A stretch of DNA of 59,443 nt, from contig JAFIER010000059.1 in assembly GCA_020832465.1 (NCBI GenBank), forward strand, positions 1 through 59,443. Reading direction: 5' to 3'. Under the pieces are notes generated by a model. It did no database searches. It saw only the letters and a list, made by a program, of their open reading frames with translations, and was not told the origin of the DNA. Positions 1-9,546 of this stretch are shown here, one piece after another (within the stretch, counting starts at the first letter, position 1; every line of letters starts with the position of its first letter). This DNA is from Bernardetiaceae bacterium. GTDB lineage: Bacteria > Bacteroidota > Bacteroidia > Cytophagales > Bernardetiaceae. A program made the position numbers and the translations under genes.

Positions 1-287
1 TTAGCCAAACGGAGCGCAATAGTTTTGCCCCTATCTGTCCTGATTTTGTTATTGAGTTGCGCTCACATAGCGATGATGCGGAACAGCTTACACAAAAAAT
101 GTACGAATGGATTGCCAACGGTGCTTCAGTAGCTTGGCTCATAGACCCACAGGAGGAAAAAGTTTGGATATATACTGCCGAAAATGGTATAGCATTATTG
201 CAAAGTGTGCACGAAGGTTTTGATACAAGGCTTAGTGGTGAGCCATTGCTGAAAGGCTTTTCGCTGAATTTATCGCTATTGAGGTAG
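1..287 (+). CDS. Uma2 family endonuclease-like protein (DUF820), 3' part only
   Basis: The reading frame is open from the window edge (first full codon at base 3), so the N-terminus lies outside. The visible part carries the Uma2/DUF820 core: an FAPICPDFVIELRS strand with Asp and Glu of the PD-(D/E)xK-like nuclease fold, then a KMYEWIANGA helix and the WLIDPQEEKVWIY strand. The family is common in cyanobacteria and Bacteroidota, often in many copies. It is classed as restriction-endonuclease-like, but its biological role is mostly unknown. The gene converges on the AraC regulator and a good hairpin terminator follows within a few bases. Family assignment is confident; function is not. Confidence 0.85.
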   Translation, partial: SQTERNSFAPICPDFVIELRSHSDDAEQLTQKMYEWIANGASVAWLIDPQEEKVWIYTAENGIALLQSVHEGFDTRLSGEPLLKGFSLNLSLLR

Positions 288-288
288 G

Positions 289-328
289 CAACTTTGACAA
301 AATCTCGAACTTTGTCAAAGTTGTTTTT
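289..328. terminator. Intrinsic terminator between convergent genes
   Basis: Perfect 13-bp inverted repeat CAACTTTGACAAA (289-301) / TTTGTCAAAGTTG (311-323) with a 9-nt loop, followed by a T-run. It starts two bases after the Uma2 stop codon and precedes the 3' end of the minus-strand AraC gene. A-rich sequence on the other side could let it act in both directions. Confidence 0.75.
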
Positions 329-337
329 ATATAGCAA

Positions 338-1231
338 TTATTTTGATTGTTTTTGCGTTTGTCTGAATGCTTCTGGGGATTTTCCAGCATATTTTTTAAA
401 GAAACGACAGAAATACGAGTTATCATCAAAGTTGAGCGTATAAGCAATTTCTGATACATTATTATCAGTATGTATGAGTAATCTTTTGGCTTCAATCATG
501 ACCCTTTGGCGTATGAGTTCACCAGCAGATTTTCCTGTAACTTTACTACAAACAGAGTTTAGATAGTTAGGCGTAATGCAGAGTATATCTGCATAATCTT
601 TTACCTGCCTTTGCGTTTTGAAATGCTTACGAATTAAGCGTTCGAAATCTATAATAAGTTGTTGCTGGGCAGAAATACTGCTTTCTTTCGGTTTTTTATC
701 ATAAAAACGGGCAAGTTGAATCATCAATACATTGAGATAAGAACGAAGCGCAGGCTCTCTAAACATGCCGTCGCGATTTTCAAATTCTGATATAAGGCGT
801 TCGTAGAGGGGCGTGGTAAGTGCCATAGCTTCTGGGCTAAGGTTGAATACGTGGCTCTCTAAAGCAGAATGAAAAAATGAAAATTGATGTAAAATTTGGT
901 CGTGATAACGCAATGAAAAAAAGTCTTCTGAAAAAAAGACAATATATCCTTTAAGGTCTTCGGCACTTACCCAAGCGTGAATCTGCCCTGGATGCATGCC
1001 AAGCTGTGTGCCCGCACTTAGTTCGTACGAACTAAAATCTACCTCCTGACTGGTGCGCCCTTCTGTAACAAGCATAAGCATGTAAAAATCATGGCGATGC
1101 GCATCTTTAAATATTTGCATCTGCGATACAAAATCTTCTAACCTAAAAATTTCGAAACCTTTACTTACTATACCCTTACAGGCAATATGCTCTACCTTAT
1201 ACGTAGGAATTTCTTTGACAGATTGCTTCAT
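338..1231 (-). CDS. AraC family transcriptional regulator
   Basis: 297-residue protein. Roughly residues 30-140 form a cupin-like AraC sensor domain (HRHDFYMLMLVTEG, a segment typical of the family). Roughly residues 195-292 form the double helix-turn-helix DNA-binding domain, with CITPNYLNSVCSKVTGKSAGE in the first helix-turn-helix and VSEIAYTLNFDDNSYFCRFF followed by KKYAGKSPEAFR in the second. The effector and targets cannot be read from the sequence. No metabolic gene is divergently paired with it, so the target is probably elsewhere. The start is an ATG preceded by an A-rich leader typical of Bacteroidota. Confidence 0.92.
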   Translation of the reverse strand: MKQSVKEIPTYKVEHIACKGIVSKGFEIFRLEDFVSQMQIFKDAHRHDFYMLMLVTEGRTSQEVDFSSYELSAGTQLGMHPGQIHAWVSAEDLKGYIVFFSEDFFSLRYHDQILHQFSFFHSALESHVFNLSPEAMALTTPLYERLISEFENRDGMFREPALRSYLNVLMIQLARFYDKKPKESSISAQQQLIIDFERLIRKHFKTQRQVKDYADILCITPNYLNSVCSKVTGKSAGELIRQRVMIEAKRLLIHTDNNVSEIAYTLNFDDNSYFCRFFKKYAGKSPEAFRQTQKQSK

Positions 1232-1380
1232 TTGTTGTCTTGAATAAATAAAAAATGATAACTATATGTCGCTTGCTACAAAGTCAGACATATAAATGTA
1301 GTTATATATATTAAGACAACGAACTCCTACCTTTTGTTTGAAAATACTTAGGATTATTTACAGTTTCAGTGCTTTTGCTA

Positions 1381-1854
1381 TTAGTCTATGAGATGCAATA
1401 ATGCGTTTATTTCCTTGATTTTCTTTTTTTCTACTTTTGACATACCGTCTGAGGATTCGGCAAACATTTCCAATACGTCATAAATGATTTCTTTATAATC
1501 TTCATGCTTTTGTAGATAATCGCTTAGGGCTTGCAAAAATGGTTTTTCCCAAGTTTTGTTGTTATGCGCTAAAAAAAGCATATTATCATTAAAATGAGCT
1601 TCGAGCTCTTCTTGTGTAAGATTTTCGGGGAGCTCATCTTTATGTGAGCGTGCCATGAAATTAGCCATATAAGCAATATATTCTTGCTCGGCTTCATCGA
1701 CTACGTTATCGCAAGCCACTACTGCTAAGGCGGGGTAGAAGGTAAGCAAGGTTTCAAAGAAAACGGGGGGCAAGTCCGCAGGTTGGTGCTGGCTGTAGTT
1801 ATTATATAAATCTTGAACAGCTTGATGTACAATCATTTCACTTGTCGTATCCAT
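1381..1854 (-). CDS. TerB-like domain protein, function unknown
   Basis: 157-residue soluble, acidic, helical protein without signal peptide or membrane segment. Two stretches resemble TerB-fold helices: DNVVDEAEQEYIAYMA (about residues 48-63), and AESSDGMSKVEKKKIKEI near the C-terminus with the usual acidic D-x(n)-E pattern of metal-binding TerB domains. TerB-like domains occur in tellurite-resistance operons and also alone in many envelope-stress contexts. No ter genes are nearby. It may be monocistronic: the gene downstream on the same strand (AraC) is 149 bp away. The fold assignment is an inference from pattern only. Confidence 0.5.
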   Translation of the reverse strand: MDTTSEMIVHQAVQDLYNNYSQHQPADLPPVFFETLLTFYPALAVVACDNVVDEAEQEYIAYMANFMARSHKDELPENLTQEELEAHFNDNMLFLAHNNKTWEKPFLQALSDYLQKHEDYKEIIYDVLEMFAESSDGMSKVEKKKIKEINALLHLID

Positions 1855-2153
1855 AAGTCATAAAATTTAGAATGTTCTAATTTGTTTGTTTTTTTGCGCA
1901 AAGTAGTGCATGGGGGTTTAGGCAATTTTTTATTTGCATTTATTACATTTGACACTACAATATACGTGTCTTTTATGATAGAGTTTAGATTTTTTCGATA
2001 AGTAGGTATTTTTTTAAGACAAAGCATTGATTTTAAAGTCTTATTCATTTTAGCTTATGCAAAATTCAAGACAAGTTTATGAATTGCACACGGCCAGTTG
2101 AAGTGCGTTGCCTAAATTGCGTTTGAAATTTTTAGATTAAAAACATTCAAAAG

Positions 2154-2981
2154 ATGATACAAATTGTAAGACACATAGAGGTACTTGTAATTTCAGATGT
2201 ACATTTAGGGACTTATGGTAGCAAAGCGGAGGATTTATTGCGCTATTTGCATACTGTAGCGCCACAAAAGGTAATTTTAAATGGTGATATTTTTGATGGT
2301 TGGCGATTTAGTACGAGTTACTTTCCGCCTGCTCATTTGGCAGTAGTTCGTTTTTTGATGAACTGGATTTCACAGGGCATACCAGTCTATTATATCACTG
2401 GCAACCACGATGAGATGATGCGTAAATTTGTAGGTTTTGGCATTGCAAAAAGCAAGGTACTCAATAAAGTCAAGCTCGAGCTCGATGGTAAAGTCGCTTG
2501 GATATTTCACGGTGATGTATTTGATATAACGATGCGACATTCTAAATGGATAGCCAAACTCGGTGCGGCAGGCTATGGTTTTTTAATAATGCTCAACAGA
2601 GGGGTAAATGCGGTTTTGCGCCTGTTTGGGCGGCGTAAAATATCGCTCTCGAGTCGTATCAAAAGCGCAGTGAAATCAGCAAAACATTTCGAACAGACAG
2701 CTGCTGATATTGCCATTGAAAAGGGGTATGATTATGTCGTTTGTGGTCATATTCACTGCCCCGTTATTAAGCAAATAGAAAATGCAGAAGGATCTGTTTG
2801 CTACCTCAATGCTGGCGACTGGGTAGAGAGCAAATCTGCTTTAGAATACTACGATAAGGCGTGGCATCTTTATCGCTATGATGAAGACCCACTCGCACAG
2901 GCTGTTATGCTCAATAATAGTTCAAAAAACAATAAAGCACTTTTCGATGAAATGATTACAGAGTTTCAAAATTTTTTATAG
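2154..2981 (+). CDS. UDP-2,3-diacylglucosamine diphosphatase-like metallophosphoesterase (LpxH type)
   Basis: 275-residue calcineurin-like phosphoesterase with the full set of metal motifs: ISDVHLG (residues about 13-19), NGDIFDGW, ITGNHDEMMR, FHGDVFD and GHIHCP. The order and the GDWVES ending match the LpxH-like proteins of Bacteroidota, which hydrolyse UDP-2,3-diacylglucosamine to lipid X in lipid A synthesis at the inner face of the membrane. A more general phosphoesterase role cannot be excluded because LpxH-like paralogues are common. The next gene, 71 bp downstream on the same strand, encodes a GT28-like glycosyltransferase, which suggests a shared glycolipid function. Confidence 0.8.
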   Translation: MIQIVRHIEVLVISDVHLGTYGSKAEDLLRYLHTVAPQKVILNGDIFDGWRFSTSYFPPAHLAVVRFLMNWISQGIPVYYITGNHDEMMRKFVGFGIAKSKVLNKVKLELDGKVAWIFHGDVFDITMRHSKWIAKLGAAGYGFLIMLNRGVNAVLRLFGRRKISLSSRIKSAVKSAKHFEQTAADIAIEKGYDYVVCGHIHCPVIKQIENAEGSVCYLNAGDWVESKSALEYYDKAWHLYRYDEDPLAQAVMLNNSSKNNKALFDEMITEFQNFL

Positions 2982-3052
2982 TGCAGAGTTGCTTAGTTTT
3001 TGATTTTTCAGAATGCCTAATTCCATTTTTTAACAACTATTGATATAATTTT

Positions 3053-4111
3053 ATGCGCATTTTATACGCACTTCAAGGCACGGGCAATGGACATATAAGC
3101 CGTGCACAAACAATTATACCGTTGCTACGTCAAAGGGCGGAGACTGATATTTTAGTAAGTGGCGAGGCTTCAGACCTTAGCCTTCCCTACCCTATTCGCT
3201 TTACACTGAAAGGCTTAGGCTTTCAATTTGGTACTAAGGGTGGCGTAGATATGGGAAGAAGTTTGCGTAAAGCTAATTTTTTACGTTTTATGCAAGATAT
3301 TCGTCAGTTACCAGTGTCAGAATACGATTTAGTGATTCAGGATTTTGAGCCTATTAGTGCTTGGGCAGCCAAGTGGCGCGGTGTGCCTTGTGTAGCTTTA
3401 AGCCATCAAGCTTCACTGCTTCACCCAGATTGCCCTAAGCCAAATTATAAATCTCCTTTGAGCATGCAAGTTTTAAAGCATTATGCCCCTGCTATGGCTT
3501 ATTATGGTTTTCATTTTATGCCTTTGGATAAATGGGTTTTTACCCCTGTCATTAGACAAAAAGTTAGAGAGGCGCAGGTTTCGAATAAGGGACATTATAC
3601 TGTATATTTACCTGCTTATAGCGATGCTTGGCTTATAGATTTTTTATCGGATTTTAAGGATATTCGCTGGGAGGTTTTTTCCAAAAATACAAAAATTCAC
3701 ACACGCATTGGGCATATTTCGCTTTATCCGCCGCACGATGAGCATTTTATCAAAAGCATGGCTTCGGCTAAGGGCGTACTTTGTGGCGCAGGCTTCGAAA
3801 CGCCTGCCGAAGCTCTTTTTATGGGCAAAAAACTACTTGTAGTACCTATGGAAAATCAGTATGAACAGCATTATAACGCCGCTGCTTTGCAAGCTATGAA
3901 TATTCCCGTTATCAAAAACCTCAAGAAAAAACAACAGAAAAAAGTACAGCAATGGCTCTACAAAGCAGAAGCTATAAGTGTAGATTATCCCGATCAAACC
4001 CATCATATCATAGATCAAATCTTGCACGAACACATACCCAATGCAGCAGAACTTATCCGTAAAAAACAATTTTTAGATAGGCTAAATCCTTTACACTATG
4101 AGCAGTCATGA
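3053..4111 (+). CDS. GT28-like glycosyltransferase family protein
   Basis: 352-residue GT-B type protein. The N-terminus MRILYALQGTGNGHISRA is the glycine-rich loop of UDP-sugar transferases related to MurG and MGDG synthase. The C-terminal half has GVLCGAGFETPAEALFMGKK followed by PMENQYEQHYNA, the nucleotide-sugar binding region. No transmembrane helix is evident, so it probably works at the cytoplasmic face of the membrane. It follows the LpxH-like gene and may be cotranscribed with it. The acceptor is unknown. The C-terminus is Lys-rich (KNLKKKQQKKVQQW), as in membrane-surface enzymes. Confidence 0.75.
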   Translation: MRILYALQGTGNGHISRAQTIIPLLRQRAETDILVSGEASDLSLPYPIRFTLKGLGFQFGTKGGVDMGRSLRKANFLRFMQDIRQLPVSEYDLVIQDFEPISAWAAKWRGVPCVALSHQASLLHPDCPKPNYKSPLSMQVLKHYAPAMAYYGFHFMPLDKWVFTPVIRQKVREAQVSNKGHYTVYLPAYSDAWLIDFLSDFKDIRWEVFSKNTKIHTRIGHISLYPPHDEHFIKSMASAKGVLCGAGFETPAEALFMGKKLLVVPMENQYEQHYNAAALQAMNIPVIKNLKKKQQKKVQQWLYKAEAISVDYPDQTHHIIDQILHEHIPNAAELIRKKQFLDRLNPLHYEQS

Positions 4112-4185
4112 GGTTTTGAGCATGACGGCTCGGAGTTGCATATTTAGATATACGTTACGTATTGGCTGCTGATACTATCCCATAT

Positions 4186-4273
4186 CATACTACTGGAGAT
4201 TCTCCATATAGATATAACATTTCTCAAAGAAATCTTATTTCTAAGCGCATTTTTCCATATGTATAGTACTATG
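4186..4273 (+). repeat. CATAC-type palindromic element, internally shortened copy
   Basis: Starts CATACTACTGGAGATTCTCC and ends GTATAGTACTATG, matching the ends of the longer copies. It contains the core hairpin (4210-4242: AGATATAACATTTCT-CAA-AGAAATCTTATTTCT) but most of the second palindrome is missing; only GCGCATTTTTCCATAT is left. No clear flanking duplication. It lies between the 3' ends of the glycosyltransferase and the minus-strand rmlA. Confidence 0.7.
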
Positions 4274-4292
4274 AATAAGTATGCTATTGGCT

Positions 4293-5201
4293 TTATTCTT
4301 CGTTTTTTTGTTGGTTTTTAATTTTTTGCAATACTTGCTCCTGCTTGAGTAAGTTCATAAGGTAACTGCCATATCCACTTTTGATGAGGGGTTTGGCAAT
4401 ATCTGCTAATCCTTCGGCATCTATATAGCCTTTTTTATATGCAATTTCTTCAATACAACCGATTTTGAGGTCTTGGCGTTCTTCGATGACTTGGACAAAT
4501 TGCCCTGCTTGCATCAGGGAGGGGAATGTTCCTGTATCGAGCCAAGCGATTCCTCTATCCATAATTTCTACGGAGAGTTTTCCTTCTTTGAGGTAGGCTT
4601 TGTTTACGTCTGTAATTTCATATTCTCCGCGTGCAGAGGGTTTGAGCGATTGTGCAATTTCGATGACTTGATTATCATAAAAATACAGACCAGGTACGGC
4701 AAAGCTTGATTTTGGATTTTTAGGTTTTTCTTCGATAGATACGGCACGTTTTTCAGCATCGAACTCTACCACACCATAACGCTCGGGGTCGGCTACGTGA
4801 TAGGCAAAGACAATCCCCCCATCAGGGTCTTGGCTGCGAGTCAGAATTTCTGCTAATCCATTGCCATAAAAGATATTATCACCTAAGATTAAAGCAACTT
4901 TTTCTTTACCAATAAAATTTTTTCCTATAATAAACGCTTGTGCTAATCCGTTGGGTTCTTCTTGCACGGCATAAGTAAAGCGGCAGCCTAAGCGCGAACC
5001 GTCGCCGAGTAGCCTTATAAAATGTGGCATATCATGTGGCGTAGAAATAATCAATATTTCCCTAATCCCCGCTTGCATTAGCACCGAAAGCGGATAATAA
5101 ATCATAGGCTTGTCATAAATAGGCAATAATTGCTTGCTCATCACAAGGGTAAGAGGGTGCAAACGCGTACCTGAGCCACCTGCTAAAATAATTCCTTTCA
5201 T
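4293..5201 (-). CDS. rmlA: Glucose-1-phosphate thymidylyltransferase
   Basis: 302-residue RmlA/RfbA. It makes dTDP-glucose from glucose-1-phosphate and dTTP, the first step of dTDP-rhamnose and related sugars for surface polysaccharide. The N-terminal signature [17 protein letters not shown], then [18 protein letters not shown] and the sugar-binding EEKPKNPKS are all present, and the length is normal. No rmlB, rmlC or rmlD lies nearby, so the remaining steps must be encoded elsewhere. It is flanked on both sides by palindromic repeats. Confidence 0.96.
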   Translation of the reverse strand: MKGIILAGGSGTRLHPLTLVMSKQLLPIYDKPMIYYPLSVLMQAGIREILIISTPHDMPHFIRLLGDGSRLGCRFTYAVQEEPNGLAQAFIIGKNFIGKEKVALILGDNIFYGNGLAEILTRSQDPDGGIVFAYHVADPERYGVVEFDAEKRAVSIEEKPKNPKSSFAVPGLYFYDNQVIEIAQSLKPSARGEYEITDVNKAYLKEGKLSVEIMDRGIAWLDTGTFPSLMQAGQFVQVIEERQDLKIGCIEEIAYKKGYIDAEGLADIAKPLIKSGYGSYLMNLLKQEQVLQKIKNQQKNEE

Positions 5202-5246
5202 AAGTACTTGTACTAAAATAGTTTATATTACTGAATGAAGCAGTCT

Positions 5247-5279
5247 AAAAATAACATTTCTGAAAGAAATATTATTTTT
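5247..5279. repeat. Core hairpin repeat, isolated copy
   Basis: AAAAATAACATTTCT-GAA-AGAAATATTATTTTT, a near-perfect stem-loop of the same type as the hairpin in the larger elements, located upstream of rmlA. The surrounding text starts AAGTACTTGTACTAAA (5202-5217), which may be a decayed version of the AAGTACTTGCATAAAT end seen at 9547; that link is weak. Confidence 0.55.
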
Positions 5280-5411
5280 CAACGCATTGATAGACGCTAA
5301 CGAACAGTATGCAAAAACGTGTTTTTATTTGTAAAAACAAAATACCAACCTACTCAAAGTTTATACTTTTGAGTTTATAAGATTTATTGAGTCTATTTTT
5401 TATCTCGTTTT

Positions 5412-7082
5412 TTAAAATGTACTACTCACCGAGAAGGTCAGACCGCTATTTGCGGGTACGAGTCGGCAAATACCTCCAACGCAAATTACACCCGGACGTT
5501 GCCTACCATAACTTATCGAGAAGCGGTTTGCATTTTTGATATAGCTGCCGCCAAAGTTGTAATAATGCAAAGGTGGTAGCGTACTGCTTGTATTGATGCC
5601 GACGTAGTTAAATTCATCAGAAACAAAAACAGACCATTTAGGGGCAACGCTATACTCAAAAAGCACGAAAAGCCAATTGCCAAAATCCTGCTCTGAGGCT
5701 AAATGCTGTAATTCATTACGTATGGATTTCTTAGGCGAAATTTTATAAATTGTTTCTAATACAACCGTATGCGATTTAACCAATCCAAAACCAGTAGTGC
5801 CTTCAATCAAGTCTTTATCATACTCGATATAGGCATACATAAAGTTTTGACGCAGTTTTTTAGACCATCTTCTACCTACTTCTATATTAAAATCTTGATA
5901 AAAAGTTCTATCTCCATAGCCAAAATCACGGCGTAGCTCATATCCACGGTTATCGAGCAGGCTAAGGGTATCGAGGTTGCGTGCAGTAGCGTAATTGAGC
6001 ATAATTGTAGTTCCGTATTTCCCGCCAAGCGCAGAGCCTTTTGGAATTGTATATACAATATCAGCCTGAATGCCCATTTCACCTAAGGGTTGTGAAGCAT
6101 AGGGATAAAGTGTCAGGAGACGATAAGTGTGTTGCTTGGTATTTGCGGGTATAAAATTGAGAAGCAGTACGTTATCAATGGCATTTCTATCCGTTCTGTA
6201 GTCCATATTGATAATGCGCTTAGCTGATACAGTAGCTGCAAAACCTTTTTGTGAGTATAAAGCATTGACGAGCATAGCCGAGCCCGTGCGATTGATAAAC
6301 TGATTTACTACGGAGGGGTCGCCCTCACGATATACGTATTCGCCGTCAAGGCTAAAACCGCCACTATTGATTTTAAAACGTCCGGCATAAGAGCCAACAT
6401 TTTCATTGACATAGTCGAGCGTACCGGTATAAGGCTGGTAGCGATTAACATAACTACCTCCTACTGTAACGGAAGTACTTGTCGGCATAGTCTGTCCATT
6501 TTCATCTTTTGATGCAAAGACATTGGAGAGGTTTACTTCCGTATCTACACCTCTGACAAAGCCCTGACTTAGCTCGAATCCGTCTCTTTGCTTTCCATAT
6601 ATACCTTTAAGACGTGCTATATTTCCTAAATCATAGCGCAACCTAACCCCATCTATAGAGTTGGCAATACCGATGCTACGCTCTTCTTGCGTACGCAAAA
6701 TAAGTCCGTTGCCAAATTGTTCATAAAAATTACCAGCAGTAACGTCTAAGTCTCCAAAGGTATAACCAACAAAACGAAAGGGAATGCCATTGCCGTCGAG
6801 GTTAGTAGGGTATCCGAGGAGTGCGGGTAGGTAGGCTTCGTATCGCATACCAGCTCTAAAGTTTCCGAGTTCGTAATTGAGGTTAAAATAACCATTGAAA
6901 CCTACCTTTTCGGGGGGCTGTACGGCATTGATAAGACTATCTTCACGATAATAAGCAAACTCTGTTTGTATGCCACCAGAGAGCTGTCCAAGATTTTGAG
7001 GCATATTTTGCGCTTGTAAGTCGTGAGCAACAAAATAGCTTGCACTTACACATAGGAAGAGCGCACTAAGAAAATTTCTCAT
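5412..7082 (-). CDS. DUF6029 family outer-membrane beta-barrel protein
   Basis: 556-residue exported protein. A signal peptide of about 24 residues (MRNFLSALFLCVSASYFVAH) precedes a region rich in alternating aromatic/polar strands and ends in a strand terminating in Phe (SVSSTF), typical of outer-membrane barrels. The N-terminal part has the DUF6029 hallmarks: LGNFRAGMRYEAYLPALLGY, then VTAGNFYEQFGNGLILRT and EERSIGIANSIDGVRLRY. The family is restricted to Bacteroidota and its function is unknown. The gene stands alone on the minus strand and is divergent from the BrkB gene. Confidence 0.85.
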   Translation of the reverse strand: MRNFLSALFLCVSASYFVAHDLQAQNMPQNLGQLSGGIQTEFAYYREDSLINAVQPPEKVGFNGYFNLNYELGNFRAGMRYEAYLPALLGYPTNLDGNGIPFRFVGYTFGDLDVTAGNFYEQFGNGLILRTQEERSIGIANSIDGVRLRYDLGNIARLKGIYGKQRDGFELSQGFVRGVDTEVNLSNVFASKDENGQTMPTSTSVTVGGSYVNRYQPYTGTLDYVNENVGSYAGRFKINSGGFSLDGEYVYREGDPSVVNQFINRTGSAMLVNALYSQKGFAATVSAKRIINMDYRTDRNAIDNVLLLNFIPANTKQHTYRLLTLYPYASQPLGEMGIQADIVYTIPKGSALGGKYGTTIMLNYATARNLDTLSLLDNRGYELRRDFGYGDRTFYQDFNIEVGRRWSKKLRQNFMYAYIEYDKDLIEGTTGFGLVKSHTVVLETIYKISPKKSIRNELQHLASEQDFGNWLFVLFEYSVAPKWSVFVSDEFNYVGINTSSTLPPLHYYNFGGSYIKNANRFSISYGRQRPGVICVGGICRLVPANSGLTFSVSSTF

Positions 7083-7400
7083 GTATATTGTTTATATGTT
7101 GCGTTATTTATACAGGATTTACTGTTTTGAAAAATAATAAATAGATAAAAGGCAAATATACGATTTTAAAGTTTTTTTAGGCGTTTTTTTTCATTCTATC
7201 TTAAAAAAAAACAAAAGACTAAAAACATGATTAAAACATGCTAAAAGCCCTGTTTTGCCAATGATTTTTTGTAAATTAGCTATGATTATGCACTTATATT
7301 GCTAAAAAAGATTGCAAAAGCATTAGCTATACATACAGCAAGGCTTTGTCAATCAAATCATTAGATAGCAAATACATTAAACAAACATACTATATATACC
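7083..7400. other. AT-rich divergent intergenic region
   Basis: 318 bp between the divergent DUF6029 and BrkB genes. It is very AT-rich with several A and T runs (for example around 7196-7212). It must hold both promoters, but no site matches the Bacteroidota -33/-7 consensus well enough to name. No repeat or small ORF is evident. Confidence 0.4.
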
Positions 7401-8339
7401 TTGTTCAACAAACAATTTCATATTGCCAAAAAAATAGGTTTGGGCATTAAGCAACGCTTAGAAAAAGTGCCTTTGAGCCGTCGCAATAGGCATTATAATC
7501 TGTGGCTTGTCTTAGCTATTTTTACCCAAAAAGTAGTCAAAGATAACATTCTGGATAGAGCCTATAGCGTAGCTTTTAACCTAACCTTAGCCATTTTTCC
7601 TTTTGTTATATTTTTGTTTACGCTTATTCCTTACATTCCAATAGAGAACCTCGATGACCGTATTTTTACTGAGCTACGCGCAATTATGCCTTATGGTATT
7701 TATCGTTTTATAGATACGACTTTGCAAGATATTGTAAGCAGACCTCGTGCTGGCTTGCTCTCTTTTGGTTTTTTTGTGGCTACTTTTGCAGCTACAAGCG
7801 GTGTGGTGGCTTTTATGAATGCTTTTAATTATTCTTATCGCATTCATGGCAAACGAGGAGTGATCAAACAGCGATTTATTGCCTTAGGGCTAACGATAGC
7901 TTTTTCGTTAGTGCTTTTGCTTACAACGGTGCTACTTGTAGTAGGAGAGCAAATCCTCGCACTTTTGCTTTATGAGCAAATACTTACGCAAGATTTACTT
8001 TACTATTCGATTCAAATTATGCGCTATTTAGTGTCTATTATAGCAATTTACTTTGTTATTTCGTTGTTATTTTATATCGGTCCTGATGAAAAAATTCGCT
8101 GGAACTTATTTTCAAAAGGCGTAATTTTGGCTACAATTCTGACTGTGTTAGGGGCTTTGCTTTTTTCTACTTATATTAGTTATTTTGGTACTTATAACAA
8201 ACTTTACGGCTCTATAGGCACTTTTATCGGTTTTATGTTGTGGCTTTTCCTGACTTCTTATATTATCTTGATAGGTTTTGAGCTTAATGTAAGTTTAGAT
8301 AAGGCGCATCGCATTGCCGCACGCAAACTTCGGAGCTAA
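7401..8339 (+). CDS. YihY/BrkB family inner-membrane protein
   Basis: 312 residues with about six hydrophobic helices and the family core: RAYSVAFNLTLAIFPFVIFLF (first helix), RPRAGLLSFGFFVATFAATSG, and near the end SIGTFIGFMLWLFLTSYIILIGFELN. Homologues were once misnamed ribonuclease BN; the family's transport or envelope role is not settled. The start is a TTG: an in-frame TAG lies at 7362-7364 and there is no ATG between it and the conserved region. Confidence 0.88.
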   Translation: MFNKQFHIAKKIGLGIKQRLEKVPLSRRNRHYNLWLVLAIFTQKVVKDNILDRAYSVAFNLTLAIFPFVIFLFTLIPYIPIENLDDRIFTELRAIMPYGIYRFIDTTLQDIVSRPRAGLLSFGFFVATFAATSGVVAFMNAFNYSYRIHGKRGVIKQRFIALGLTIAFSLVLLLTTVLLVVGEQILALLLYEQILTQDLLYYSIQIMRYLVSIIAIYFVISLLFYIGPDEKIRWNLFSKGVILATILTVLGALLFSTYISYFGTYNKLYGSIGTFIGFMLWLFLTSYIILIGFELNVSLDKAHRIAARKLRS

Positions 8340-8439
8340 TTTTTAAATTGCTTAAACGAACTATAAAAAATAATTGTTGTAAGCAAAAGCCTACACATTT
8401 TTAGCTTTTCATCTCATTAACCAATAACAAATAAAATTT

Positions 8440-9537
8440 ATGTTGCGCTACTATATTTTTACCTTTATTTTTTTTGTGCTTTGTATAGCACCTGCTTACG
8501 GTAATTCTTACACGCTCGAAGACCTTGTGCAAGAACCTATTAGCTTAGGAGCTATGTTAATGCCAAGTTCGACAATGGAACAGGGCGATACAAGTTTTAC
8601 GATTTATGAAGGCAAGTTTTCACAATTTTCTACTTATTTTGTGCACGGAGATGCTTATCATCATATTCTAAATCCCAACCCTACGGGTATGTATATCAAT
8701 GGAAAAACCTATTTTTTTCATTGTAATATCGAGAAGGGTACGCAAATCAATACAAGTAATTTTTTAGAAATATATGAATTTGAGTATCTGAGTAGGCGTT
8801 ATGTTTGCCTTTTTAATTTTAGAGAGGATTGTTTAAGTCAAGGCTGTTTGTATCGCTGTTATAATGTATTTGATGTTACCGACCCTAATCAGGTTTATCA
8901 ATACGCATTTTCAAGTGTATATGGAGGCTCAGCTTCTTTTGGAGATTTCAACAACGACGGTATCATAGATTTTGTGCGTGCCGTGCCAAGCTCGCCGGAG
9001 AATTTATCAGAAGATATTCAGCCAAGCGAAGACCACCGCTTACTTACGGCTTACTCCATGCAAGAGGGCAAAATCGTTCCGCTCAAAAGTGAAGGCAGTG
9101 CTTATTATCTGTATGTAAAAGCAGCAGATGAAGAGATGACAAGCTTCGAAGTTTTGCAAGCTGACTGGTTTATGCCTTTAAAGGATAAAGATGGCGCGCC
9201 TATAGAATCTATAGCTTTTTATCCACCTTATATTTCGTTTGACCCCGCCAATGACTTTTTGTATGATGTGCAAGGGTTTAGAACCGAAAAAAAAACGTGG
9301 GTATTGCACGTAGCAGATTATTATGAAATCGACGGGGCTTTAGCTTTTTGCGAGGAATTGCAAGAGGGGGGAGCTTATGATATTTTTATTATGATAAGTC
9401 AGTATAATCGCAACGAAATCAAGTATTTAGTACTTATTGGCAATTATAACGATAAAAATAAGACTATTACTTATCGAGATAAATTAGCAGAAGCGGGGTT
9501 GAAAACGAAGCTCGCCAGGGTGCAAGATTTGTTGTAA
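8440..9537 (+). CDS. Secreted protein of unknown function with SPOR-like C-terminus
   Basis: 365 residues with an N-terminal signal peptide (YYIFTFIFFVLCIAPAYG). The middle contains an FG-GAP-like calcium-loop segment, SFGDFNNDGIIDFVRA (about residues 166-181). The last 80 residues have the two-half layout of a SPOR peptidoglycan-binding domain: WVLHVADYYEIDGALAFCEEL, then a second strand YLVLIGNYNDKNKTITYRDKL and AGLKTKLARV. Six cysteines occur around residues 90-145, which is unusual for the region. I do not recognise the full-length family. A periplasmic or outer-membrane location near peptidoglycan is inferred from the SPOR-like tail. Confidence 0.6.
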   Translation: MLRYYIFTFIFFVLCIAPAYGNSYTLEDLVQEPISLGAMLMPSSTMEQGDTSFTIYEGKFSQFSTYFVHGDAYHHILNPNPTGMYINGKTYFFHCNIEKGTQINTSNFLEIYEFEYLSRRYVCLFNFREDCLSQGCLYRCYNVFDVTDPNQVYQYAFSSVYGGSASFGDFNNDGIIDFVRAVPSSPENLSEDIQPSEDHRLLTAYSMQEGKIVPLKSEGSAYYLYVKAADEEMTSFEVLQADWFMPLKDKDGAPIESIAFYPPYISFDPANDFLYDVQGFRTEKKTWVLHVADYYEIDGALAFCEELQEGGAYDIFIMISQYNRNEIKYLVLIGNYNDKNKTITYRDKLAEAGLKTKLARVQDLL

Positions 9538-9546
9538 AATTGCTTT

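Noticed and set aside
1833-2048. 71-codon minus-strand ORF
   Set aside because: It overlaps the start of the TerB-like gene, has a composition typical of AT-rich spacer, and has no recognisable feature.
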